NCBI GenBank assembly: GCA_947372155.1
Contig: CANBSM010000032.1
Location: forward strand, 1-11,889
Origin: Burkholderiaceae bacterium
GTDB taxonomy: Bacteria; Pseudomonadota; Gammaproteobacteria; Burkholderiales; Burkholderiaceae
Direction: 5' to 3'
DNA length: 11,889 nucleotides
The position numbers and the translations under genes are program-made. Position 1 is the stretch's first letter. Each line of letters begins with the position of its first letter. The notes under the pieces were generated by a model, which ran no database searches, was not told where the DNA came from, and was given only the letters and a program-made list of their open reading frames with translations. Shown in pieces: positions 1-8,300 of the stretch.

Positions 1-863
1 ATCCGGCGCCTACCCTACTCTATCAAGACCTTAGCCTGGCAGAGCGTGTATTACGGGATGTCGCCGGTGAAGACACCACCCAAATCCGCGTGGATTCTGC
101 CGAGAATTTTGAGAAGCTCAAAGCATTTACAAATGCCTACATGCCTAACCTTTTAGGTAAATTGACTCTGCATCGCGGCGAACGCGCGCTCTTTGACTTA
201 TTTGATGTTGATGCAGAAATTAATAAAGCGCTGGGTCGCCGAGTAGACCTCAAGTCTGGCGGCTATCTCATGATCGATCAAACTGAGTCTATGACTACTG
301 TTGATGTGAACACCGGTAGTTACGTAGGTGCACGCAATCTCGATGACACCGTCTTTAAAACTAATCTAGAGGCGGCCCAAGCGATTGCGCGACAACTCCG
401 TTTGCGTAACTTAGGTGGAATCATCATTATTGATTTCATCGACATGTTTGGCAAAGACCATCAAGAATCTGTGTTACATGAACTCAAACGCAATCTTGAG
501 CGCGATCATGCCCGCACCTCAGTAAGCGACTTTTCTGCATTAGGCTTAGTGGAAATGACACGCAAACGGACGCGTGAGTCCTTGGCCCATATCACTTGTG
601 AGCCCTGTGCCACCTGCCTGGGCAAGGGTGAAATTAAAACTGCCCAAACGATTTGTTATGAGATTTTGCGCGAAATTGTGCGAGAGCACCGCCAGTTTAA
701 TCCGCGAGAATTTAGGATTGTGGCTGCGCCTGATGTAATTGATTTATTTCTAGAGGAAGAGAATCAATTCTTGGCGCAGTTGGGGGATTTCATTGGTAAG
801 CCAATTACCTTGCAAGCGGAAGGTAGCTTCCGCCAAGAGCAGTACGATATTGTTCTGAGTTAA
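1..863 (+). CDS. rng: Ribonuclease G, C-terminal part (5' end outside the window)
   Basis: Endoribonuclease of the RNase E/G family, which matures the 16S rRNA 5' end and takes part in mRNA decay in the cytoplasm. The reading frame is open from the first complete codon at base 3 (P-A-P-T-L-L-Y-Q-D-L), so the gene begins upstream of the window. About 286 residues are present; by alignment to remembered E. coli RNase G (489 aa), roughly the first 200, including the S1 domain, are missing. The DNase I-like catalytic core is intact: VDVNTG with the metal-binding Asp codon at 303-305, then IIIIDFIDM with the second Asp near 432-434. The Zn-link cysteines sit in CATC (606-617). The protein ends about 80 residues after the Zn-link, without the long scaffold tail of RNase E, which favours RNase G. 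It converges with msbA, 10 bp apart, with no obvious terminator between them. Confidence 0.95.
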   Translation, partial: PAPTLLYQDLSLAERVLRDVAGEDTTQIRVDSAENFEKLKAFTNAYMPNLLGKLTLHRGERALFDLFDVDAEINKALGRRVDLKSGGYLMIDQTESMTTVDVNTGSYVGARNLDDTVFKTNLEAAQAIARQLRLRNLGGIIIIDFIDMFGKDHQESVLHELKRNLERDHARTSVSDFSALGLVEMTRKRTRESLAHITCEPCATCLGKGEIKTAQTICYEILREIVREHRQFNPREFRIVAAPDVIDLFLEEENQFLAQLGDFIGKPITLQAEGSFRQEQYDIVLS

Positions 864-873
864 GTTTTCTGAA

Positions 874-2637
874 TTAAGCGTTAGAGAATTGGATGCGATG
901 TAAGTTCGCATACAAGCCATCATGCTTAATTAAATCCTCGTGAGAGCCATTCTCAACAATTTTGCCATGCTCTAGAACCACAATTCTGTCGGCATGTTCA
1001 ATAGTCGATAAACGGTGCGCGATCACTAAAGTCGTCCTGTTAGCCATTAAGGTATCTAACGCTTCCTGAACCTGACGCTCGGATTCAGAATCTAAAGCTG
1101 ATGTGGCTTCATCCAAAATCAGAATTGGTGCATCTTTATAGATAGCACGTGCAATGGCTAAACGCTGACGTTGGCCGCCAGATAAGCGATTACCATTGTC
1201 CCCAACCATAGAATCAATGCCGTCTGGCAGTTCTTTGATCATAGCGCTGAGATTGGCAGCTTCTAATGCCTCTATCACGCGACCGCGATCGACTCCAGCT
1301 GGGCCATTAGCACCATACGCCACATTAGCAGCGATAGTGTCGTTAAAGAGAATGACGTCTTGACTCACAAATGCGATCTGTCGACGCACATCTGCCAGCA
1401 CAATATCTTCTAATGGAATATCGTCCAGGAAAATATGGCCACTAGTGGGCTTGAAAAATCGAGGTAACAAATTCACGAGAGTCGACTTACCCCCACCAGA
1501 TGGCCCCACAAAGGCAACCACTTCTCCAGGTTTAATAGTGAGATTGATATTGCTTAAGGCATCTTTACGTCCCGCCTCTTGCTGATAAGAGAACCCTACA
1601 TTATCAAAACGAATAGCGCCTTTTGCCTTGTCAAGCGGCTTCATGCTTTGCTTGCGGTCTTGGTCTTCCTCAAAAGGCTGATCCATCAATGCAAAAATCA
1701 TCTCTGCTGCAGTGAGGCCACGCTGCAGAGGTTGATTGATATCGGCCAAATGCTTTAAAGGAGAAATCACCAACATCATTGCGGTAATGAAGGCAGCAAA
1801 TCCACCAACAGTAGTACCTTCGGTAGCAGATTGCATCAAGGCAATCACCAACACCACCGACAAAGCCATGGAGGCAATGAGTTGTGTAATTGGCTGATTT
1901 AGGCCGCCAGCCACTGCAGACTTCAAAGCAAACTGGCGCAAGCGTTCTGCCTTTTGCATGAAGCGAGTCATTTCATACTCTTCAGCACCATGCACTTTGA
2001 CGATCTTGTATCCTGCCGCAGCCTCTTCAACAATATAGGCAAGATCACTTGTCAGTGTTTGCTGCTCTCTATTGAGGGACCTTAAACGACGATTAATCTT
2101 ACTCATGATGAATGCAATCACGGGGAAAATAATTAAGACGACTAAAGTCAACTGCCAATTTAAATAAATTAAATAACCAATTAAGCCAACGACCGTCAAT
2201 GAATCTCGCACTAAGCTAATTAACATTGTTCCCATGACGGAGAGAACATTATTCACCTCAAAGACAACACCATTTATTAAAGTCGATGCCGAGTTCTTTT
2301 GAAAAAAAGTAGTGCTAGCATTCAAAAGGGTTTGAAACATTTGCGTACGTAACTTTAAAAGTACGGAGTTAATTACCCTAGTGAGTAAATAGTTCGACAG
2401 AAATTGAGCCAAACTTCGCACCAAAGCCAAACCCACCAAGAAAACAGGAACCTGCCAGAGTTTGCTATTGAGCTGCCCGGTGAAGCCTCTGTCCAACAAA
2501 GGCTTCATTAAGGCGGGGATTGAGGTCTCAGCGGCAGCAACTACAGCCATAGCCAATAAGGACCCAATAATCAGGCTGATATGGGGCTTGAGATAGGTAA
2601 TTAAGCGATTTAGGGCGGTACGGTCTTGAGCATTCAT
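874..2637 (-). CDS. msbA: Lipid A export ABC transporter, permease/ATP-binding protein MsbA
   Basis: Inner-membrane homodimeric ABC exporter that flips lipid A-core from the cytoplasmic to the periplasmic leaflet, powered by ATP. With the start at 2637 it has 587 aa, close to E. coli MsbA (582). The N-terminal half holds about six hydrophobic segments (around residues 20-38, 62-82, 133-158, 160-180, 250-270, 275-295), with the family landmark MKPLLDRGF near 43-51. The ATPase domain is complete: Walker [10 protein letters not shown] 378-386, Q-loop VSQD with Gln426, signature LSGGQ 485-489, Walker B ILILDE 505-510 and H-loop His541. The end, HRIQF, resembles the E. coli end HKMQFGQ. The frame is open upstream; an ATG at 2667 with GGGTGA 5 nt before it (complement of 2673-2678) would add ten residues and overlap the divergent glycosyltransferase gene. 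I chose 2637 because length and N-terminus match the family better. Its neighbour genes build the LPS core that it exports. Confidence 0.93.
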   Translation of the reverse strand: MNAQDRTALNRLITYLKPHISLIIGSLLAMAVVAAAETSIPALMKPLLDRGFTGQLNSKLWQVPVFLVGLALVRSLAQFLSNYLLTRVINSVLLKLRTQMFQTLLNASTTFFQKNSASTLINGVVFEVNNVLSVMGTMLISLVRDSLTVVGLIGYLIYLNWQLTLVVLIIFPVIAFIMSKINRRLRSLNREQQTLTSDLAYIVEEAAAGYKIVKVHGAEEYEMTRFMQKAERLRQFALKSAVAGGLNQPITQLIASMALSVVLVIALMQSATEGTTVGGFAAFITAMMLVISPLKHLADINQPLQRGLTAAEMIFALMDQPFEEDQDRKQSMKPLDKAKGAIRFDNVGFSYQQEAGRKDALSNINLTIKPGEVVAFVGPSGGGKSTLVNLLPRFFKPTSGHIFLDDIPLEDIVLADVRRQIAFVSQDVILFNDTIAANVAYGANGPAGVDRGRVIEALEAANLSAMIKELPDGIDSMVGDNGNRLSGGQRQRLAIARAIYKDAPILILDEATSALDSESERQVQEALDTLMANRTTLVIAHRLSTIEHADRIVVLEHGKIVENGSHEDLIKHDGLYANLHRIQFSNA

Positions 2638-2650
2638 ATAATGAATTATG
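2632..2650. promoter_or_regulatory. Divergent promoter/operator-like junction between msbA and the WaaE-like gene
   Basis: Only 10 bp (2638-2647) separate the two start codons. The segment holds a consensus -10 hexamer TATAAT on the + strand (2637-2642), five bases before the ATG at 2648, and a near-consensus CATAAT on the - strand (complement of 2645-2650), seven bases before the msbA ATG at 2637. A 15-bp dyad, ATTCATATAATGAAT (6-bp arms, 3-bp centre, 2632-2646), overlaps both. No convincing -35 hexamer lies at 16-18 bp spacing on either strand. Promoter function is inferred; AT-rich matches of this kind also arise by chance. Confidence 0.35.
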
Positions 2651-3409
2651 CCCACCTTATCAGTCATACTCATCACCCGCAATGAAGAGGCCAATTTGGA
2701 CGATTGTCTGGCCTCTCTGGAGGGGATTGCCCAGCAGATCGTGGTTGTCGATACCAATAGCTCCGACAGCACCCTAGAAATAGCCAAAAACCATGGGGCA
2801 ACGATAGCCCAGCCGTCTGATTGGCCTGGTTTTGGGCCTCAAAAGAACCGCGCCTTAGATTTGGCCACGGGTGAATGGGTTTTATCCCTAGATGCAGATG
2901 AAAGACTGACACCAGCCCTCAAATCGGAAATTCTGACGGCAATACACCATAGCGCCCATGTGGATTGCTTTGCCATCCCTAGACTTTCTTGGTATTGCGG
3001 ACGCTTTATCCGCCACTCTGGCTGGAGCCCGGATTATGTTGATCGCTTATTTAAACGGGGGACTGCCCGCTTCTCAGATGATTTAGTTCATGAGCGCCTC
3101 ATCCCCAATGGTCAGGTTGCTAAGCTTGAGAACCCTATGTTGCATTACAGCTTCATGAACTACTCCCAAGTTCTGCAAAAACTAGATCGATATTCCACTG
3201 CCTCGGCAGAGCAAGCTTTTGCCAAAGGCAAAACCAGCAACCCTCTTAAAGCAGTGCTTCATGGAGCTTGGGCATTTTTCCGAACCTATATTCTGCGCGC
3301 TGGCTTCTTAGATGGTCCCCAAGGATTTGCTTTAGCGGTATCAAACGGCCAGGGGACTTACTACCGCTATATCAAGTTGTGGCACCTGAATCAGGAAGCT
3401 GGTAAATGA
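2648..3409 (+). CDS. Family 2 glycosyltransferase, LPS core WaaE/KdtX (LgtF)-like
   Basis: Probable cytoplasmic or membrane-associated transferase adding a hexose, by family precedent beta-1,4-glucose onto the inner-core heptose of LPS. The protein has 253 aa, usual for the family. It opens directly with the GT-A fold ([18 protein letters not shown], residues 4-21), has the nucleotide-sugar stretch [11 protein letters not shown] at 32-42 and the metal-binding DADE at 82-85. The central block [10 protein letters not shown]...[18 protein letters not shown] (117-150) is characteristic of WaaE/KdtX/LgtF proteins, as is the C-terminal [18 protein letters not shown] (210-227). The ATG at 2648 puts the conserved strand at residue 4, so the start is secure, yet no Shine-Dalgarno sequence precedes it and a TATAAT lies five bases upstream, hinting at a leaderless message. 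It is the first gene of a three-gene envelope cluster divergent from msbA. Acceptor and donor are inferred from the family, hence no symbol. Confidence 0.85.
   Translation: MPTLSVILITRNEEANLDDCLASLEGIAQQIVVVDTNSSDSTLEIAKNHGATIAQPSDWPGFGPQKNRALDLATGEWVLSLDADERLTPALKSEILTAIHHSAHVDCFAIPRLSWYCGRFIRHSGWSPDYVDRLFKRGTARFSDDLVHERLIPNGQVAKLENPMLHYSFMNYSQVLQKLDRYSTASAEQAFAKGKTSNPLKAVLHGAWAFFRTYILRAGFLDGPQGFALAVSNGQGTYYRYIKLWHLNQEAGK
3393..3398 (+). promoter_or_regulatory. Shine-Dalgarno site for the second glycosyltransferase
   Basis: AGGAAG lies inside the last codons of the upstream glycosyltransferase gene, 7 nt before the ATG at 3406. With the ATGA stop/start overlap it supports that start and translational coupling of the two genes. 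Confidence 0.7.
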
Positions 3410-4185
3410 TTTCGATTTTGCTGGCCACCTATAACTGGCCACAAGCACTCAAGCTCTGCCTCGAATCCCTGGCTACACAAACTGATCAGAACTTTGAAAT
3501 CATCATTGCTGATGATGGCTCTTCTGAGAGCACAAAACATCTGATTGAATATATTAAGACTTCACACCCAATTACTATCAAACACCTTTGGCAAGAGGAC
3601 TGTGGCTTTCAGAAAACGAAGATTCTGAATAAAGCGATTGCTGCCGCTCATGGCAACTATTTAGTTTTCCTAGATGGCGATTGCATTGTGCAGCCAGACT
3701 TTGTAGCTCAACATCGTGCGTTAGCGCAAAAGGGTTGCCTAGTTACTGGCAGTCGAGTTCTACTCAATGAAAGTCTCACTCAAGAGCTACTTGCTTGGCC
3801 GCAATGGAGTTTTCAGAAATTCTCATCTGGTTTGTTAGGTAAGCGCCTCAGCGGCGGCATCAATAAATACTGGCCCCTCAAAGTAAAGCTAGGTAATGGC
3901 TCGTGGCGTGATTACAAAAAATTTGTATGGCGCCGCATTAAGGGTTGCAATATGGCTTGCTGGAAAGCGGATGCAGAAGCGATTAATGGCTTTGATGAAA
4001 CCATGACTGGCTGGGGTCATGAGGATGCAGATTTTGTCTTTCGCTTACAGCACCATGGTATTGGCCGCAAATCTGGCTCATGGTCTACTGAAGTCCTGCA
4101 CCTCTTTCATAAAATCAACGATCAAACACACGCTGCCGAGAATGCACGACGCGTGCGTGAAAAGATCTTAGCTAAAGCACTATAA
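3406..4185 (+). CDS. Family 2 glycosyltransferase with galactosyltransferase-like C-terminal motif
   Basis: Predicted soluble or membrane-peripheral glycosyltransferase of 259 aa, sugar specificity unknown. The GT-A fold begins at residue 2 ([21 protein letters not shown]), followed by ADDGS at 35-39, the DGD metal-binding motif at 90-92, a conserved GCNMACW at 180-186 and GWGHED at 202-207. The GWGxED box is shared with beta-1,4-galactosyltransferases and the N-terminal domain of chondroitin/K4 synthases, where it contributes to acceptor and catalytic function, so a galactosyl- or N-acetylgalactosaminyl-type transfer is possible but not shown. No signal peptide or membrane helix is evident. 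The start overlaps the upstream stop as ATGA with a good ribosome-binding site, and the next gene begins 14 bp downstream, so it belongs to the same operon. Context suggests LPS core or outer-core extension. Confidence 0.85.
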   Translation: MISILLATYNWPQALKLCLESLATQTDQNFEIIIADDGSSESTKHLIEYIKTSHPITIKHLWQEDCGFQKTKILNKAIAAAHGNYLVFLDGDCIVQPDFVAQHRALAQKGCLVTGSRVLLNESLTQELLAWPQWSFQKFSSGLLGKRLSGGINKYWPLKVKLGNGSWRDYKKFVWRRIKGCNMACWKADAEAINGFDETMTGWGHEDADFVFRLQHHGIGRKSGSWSTEVLHLFHKINDQTHAAENARRVREKILAKAL

Positions 4186-4199
4186 GTATTCTGGCTACT

Positions 4200-5357
4200 A
4201 TGACTACTTACTCCACACTCAAGCCTAAAAAAGTATTATTCATTGCCACTCGGCAAATTGGTGATGTGCTGGTAACAACCCCCCTCATTAGTAAGGCAAG
4301 AGAGCTCTGGCCCGATGCCGAGTTTCATTTCTTGGGGTATCGCGGGAAGCTAGAGATGCTTCACGGCAATCCTGCCATCGCCAAGGTCATTGAAACTTCA
4401 GATCGACCTGGTTTTGGTGAATACCTCGCCCTCTTTAATCGTCTGTTTCAGCGTTATGACTTAGCAGTAGTGACGCAGCCAAGCGATCGCGCCTACTTGT
4501 ATGGTCTAGTAGCTGCCTTTAGAAGAGTTGGCGTTCTTGGTGGCCACCCGCAAGGCAAAGATGCGCAAGATCAACAGAAGCGCAGTAAGAGTGAAAAACA
4601 AAATGCGTGGAAGAAATTCATCTGTATGCATACAGTAGACGTTGACTACTTTAATCAGCATGTCATTACAGAAAAGCTTCGCCTACTAGAAGCATTCTTT
4701 AAGAACCCAGCAGAATTATTTTCTAAACCGATCTTAGTTACACCTCCTGCTGGAGAGCCATTAACACCCGCCATCACCAACGAGCTCAAACAACCTTATG
4801 TCGTTATCCATCCAGGGCCGCTGACTGCCTACAAACGTTGGCCACTCGCTTATTGGCAAGCGCTCATTACTTACTTAGCAAAGCAAGGCTTTCAGGTGGT
4901 ATTAAGCGCTTCTCCAGCAAAGCAAGATGTGCAACTCAATCATGACATCATCTCCCTACTGGATGAAGAGACTAAGCAACAAGTGATCAATGCTGCTGGC
5001 AAGCTGTCCATTCCTCAAGCGGGGACCCTGATTCGTAGTGCAGCTTTGTATATTGGGGTCGATACCTCAATCACCCATTTAGCAGCAGCGTGCAATACCC
5101 CAACCATTACTTTGTTTGGTGCCACGCCACCAACAAACTTTGGCCCATGGCCTAATGGCTTTATTGGAGAACAACCTTATCAATTGCGCGCTCGCACGCA
5201 ATCCGTTGGTAATGTCACTATTTTGCAAGGTCCCGGCGAATGCGTGCCTTGTCGCAAAGCAGGATGCCTAGATAAAGCAGATAGTTATAGCGAGTGCCTG
5301 GATTTACTAGAACCTGCGCAAGTCATTGAAGCGATTCAGAAAGCATTGTCGAACTAA
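4200..5357 (+). CDS. Family 9 glycosyltransferase (ADP-heptose:LPS heptosyltransferase-like)
   Basis: Predicted heptosyltransferase of LPS core synthesis acting at the cytoplasmic face of the inner membrane; 385 aa, slightly longer than E. coli WaaC/WaaF (about 320-350). GT-B fold: the N-terminal domain starts KVLFIATRQIGDVLVTTP (11-28), with Asp22 in the position of the catalytic Asp of the GDxxxTTP motif. The C-terminal domain carries VVIHPG (201-206) with KRWP (212-215), then the ADP-heptose-binding GVDTS (286-290) and HLAAA (293-297). Near the C-terminus is a cysteine cluster C348-x2-C351-x4-C356-x9-C366, which I recall in WaaQ-like and other family 9 enzymes. It is the last gene of the + strand cluster and converges on dnaE. 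No strong Shine-Dalgarno precedes the ATG, so coupling to the gene 14 bp upstream is plausible. Whether it adds heptose I, II, III or another sugar cannot be decided from sequence. Confidence 0.87.
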   Translation: MTTYSTLKPKKVLFIATRQIGDVLVTTPLISKARELWPDAEFHFLGYRGKLEMLHGNPAIAKVIETSDRPGFGEYLALFNRLFQRYDLAVVTQPSDRAYLYGLVAAFRRVGVLGGHPQGKDAQDQQKRSKSEKQNAWKKFICMHTVDVDYFNQHVITEKLRLLEAFFKNPAELFSKPILVTPPAGEPLTPAITNELKQPYVVIHPGPLTAYKRWPLAYWQALITYLAKQGFQVVLSASPAKQDVQLNHDIISLLDEETKQQVINAAGKLSIPQAGTLIRSAALYIGVDTSITHLAAACNTPTITLFGATPPTNFGPWPNGFIGEQPYQLRARTQSVGNVTILQGPGECVPCRKAGCLDKADSYSECLDLLEPAQVIEAIQKALSN

Positions 5358-5367
5358 CGCAGTTAGT
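5353..5367. repeat. Short dyad holding the stop codons of two convergent genes
   Basis: ACTAACGCAGTTAGT is an inverted repeat with 6-bp arms and a 3-base centre. The TAA of the heptosyltransferase-like gene (5355-5357) lies in one arm and the TAA of dnaE (complement of 5363-5365) in the other. No T-run follows on either strand, so it is not a typical intrinsic terminator. Part of the symmetry follows from two convergent TAA stops. Confidence 0.45.
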
Positions 5368-8300
5368 GGTACTGGATCTGTACAGGATCTTTTTGCTTAG
5401 AAGCCAAGATTTGATTGAGTCCGTGCAAACAGGCATCGTCTGGGTAAATGCGCAACTCTTCTGGGAACTGCATTAAGCAGGCGCCGCCACTCGTCGTGAC
5501 GGCAGCAGTGAGCATTAAGCCCTTCATACCCTCATTAGATCCAGGCGCTGCTGGTGCAGAGGCGCCCAACTTAGGATCACGAACGCGATTAGCCATCAGG
5601 TAAGGATTAATTTGACTACGGAGCATCTTGATATCAATCGCGTTATCAATGCAGACGTGTACATTGCGGGCAAAGCGCATACGTGCGCCAGTGATATCCA
5701 TAACCGCCTCAGAAACAATGCGCATACCGCCCGAGAACTTGTCCGGCGTCACATTGACTTTGGCAACTAAGAGTTCGTCTTCTTTTAGCCATGATCGATT
5801 TGGCTCATAGACTTCGCTATATAAAGTTACCTCAAGGGCTGCACTACCATCATCAATGGTTGCAATCATCATACGACCACGTTGACCAGTAAGCATCCGG
5901 GCAGAGGTAATAATGCCGGCGATCAGTTGATCTTTACCCTCTGTTACCTTAGATAAAGGCTGACGAATGAAATGCGAAGTCTCATCACGATAGGCGTCAA
6001 ACATGTGGCCTGTTAAGCAAAGACCTAATGATGTCTTCTCTTCTTGCAGGCGTTTTTTCTCAGACCAGATTGGCTCACGTACCAACTCCGGGAGATGGCG
6101 ATTCTCTTCGCCCGCTACTTCAAACAAACTCACCTGATGAATCGATGCCTCAGCCTGTTCAGCTGCCTCAATAGCTCTGGCTAAAGAAGCGAGCAAGGTT
6201 GAGCGAATGTCATATAAGTTGCCACCGGCAGCTACCGAATCTCGATATAAGCTATCGAACGCACCGGCACGCATCAACGCCTCAATAGCGCGGCGATTAA
6301 CCTGTCTAGGGTCCACTCGTGCACAGAAATCAAATAGATCTTTAAATGGGCCGCCAGTTTCACGTGCTTTGACGATGGATTCAATGGCCGCCTCACCGGT
6401 GCCGCGCACCGCACCCAAACCATAACGAATATGGCTAATTGGAGAGTCTGGTGCTGCATCAGGTGCGCGCAATGGTGTGAACTCGTAAACACCAGTATTG
6501 ATATCTGGCGAGAACACGCGAATGTTATTAACCAAGCAATCGTCATACAGAATCTTCACCTTATCGGTGTCATCCATTGCGAGTGATAAGTTGGCAGCCA
6601 TAAATTCGGCAGGGTAATACGCTTTGAGCCAAGCAGTTTGATAAGCCAGCAGTGCATATGCAGCTGCATGGGACTTATTAAATCCATAACCTGCAAAGCG
6701 TTCCATCAAGTCATAGATCTCATTCGCCTTTGACTCGGTAATGCCGCCTGCTTTTGCGCCATCACTAAAGATCTTGCGATGCTGAGCCATCTCTTCTGGC
6801 TTTTTCTTACCCATCGCACGACGCAACATATCAGCACCACCTAATGAGTAGCCGCCAATCATCTGCGCCATCTGCATCACCTGCTCTTGGTAAACCATGA
6901 TGCCGTAGGTTTCACGCAGAACAGGCTCAATACGGGGATCTGGATACTCTACTTTTTGACGTCCATGCTTACGCTCAATAAAGTCCGGGATCAAATCCAT
7001 TGGCCCTGGTCGGTATAAGGCTACTAAAGCAATAATGTCCTCAAAGCGGTCAGGCTTAGCTTCACGGAGCATGCCTTGCATGCCGCGGCTTTCTAGCTGG
7101 AACACAGCGACTGTATTAGCGCGCTTGAGTACATCGAAGGCTTTTTCATCATCCAGTGCAATCTCGCCGATATTCCAATCTCTGCGATCCGCATGTAGCG
7201 CTTTAATCCACCGTTCTGCTGCAGCCAAGATTGTGAGCGTTGTTAATCCCAAGAAGTCGAACTTCACAAGACCAATCGCTTCTACATCATCCTTATCAAA
7301 CTGACTGATCACAGAACTGCTGTCCTGATCTTTACTTTCCTGGGTATAGAGCGGGCAAAAATCAGTAAGGCGGCCTGGGGCAATTAATACACCACCCGCA
7401 TGCATACCCACGTTACGGGTCATACCCTCTAACTGCTGCGCCAAAGAAAGTAATTGGCGCACTTCATCTTCATTCTTTTCACGTTCGGCTAATTGCTTCT
7501 CTTCTTTCTTCGCCATCTCAATAGTCATGTACTGACCTGGCTTATTCGGCACAAGCTTGGCAATACCGTCTACGAAGTTATAGCCCTGCTCTAGAACGCG
7601 GCCCACGTCACGAATCGCTGCACGGGCAGCCATGGTTCCGAAGGTAGCAATTTGACTTACCGCATCTTTGCCGTATTTATCTTTCACATACTGAATCACA
7701 CGGTCGCGGCCATGCTGACAGAAGTCGATATCGAAGTCGGGCATCGATACCCGCTCTGGATTTAAGAATCGTTCAAAGAGTAAGTTGTAGCGCAGTGGAT
7801 CCAAATCGGTAATACCGAGTGAGTAAGCCACTAAAGAGCCTGCACCAGATCCACGACCTGGGCCTACTGGCACGCCATTATTTTTGGCCCAGTTGATGAA
7901 GTCTGCCACGATGAGGAAGTAACCCGGGAAGCCCATTTGAGCAATCGTCTTTACCTCAAAGACTAAACGCTCGTGATAACGCGCCATTTCTTTTTCACGC
8001 TCTTCTACATCTGGGAAATTGCGCTCCATGTGGCGCTTCAAGCCAACCTCGGATTGCTGCAACAAATAGTCTTCCAAAGTAATTCCAGGCGGTATTGGAA
8101 AATCTGGCAAGCGCGGTTGACCCAGCACCAATGAAAGGTTGCAACGCTTGGCAATTTCAACAGAGTTTGCTAATGCCGCTGGCAAATCCGCAAACCGCTT
8201 TTCCATTTCCTCTTGGGTCAGGAAATACTGTTCATCATTAAACTTTTTAGCGCGGCGCGGGTTACCTAGCAACTCCCCTTCGGCGATACAAACGCGGGCC

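Noticed and set aside
90..863. A GTG at 90 as the start of a complete 257-aa gene.
   Set aside because: The same frame is open and matches RNase G from base 3; this is a window-truncated gene, not a start.
2673..2912. A 79-codon minus-strand frame upstream of msbA.
   Set aside because: It lies entirely antisense to the conserved glycosyltransferase gene and its translation looks like a shadow, with no family features.
5378..5385. Palindrome CTGTACAG followed by GGATC and a T-run (TTTTT at 5390-5394), resembling a terminator near the dnaE 3' end.
   Set aside because: The stem has no loop, extends only by a G-T wobble before mismatching, and lies inside dnaE codons; a coding coincidence is the simpler reading.
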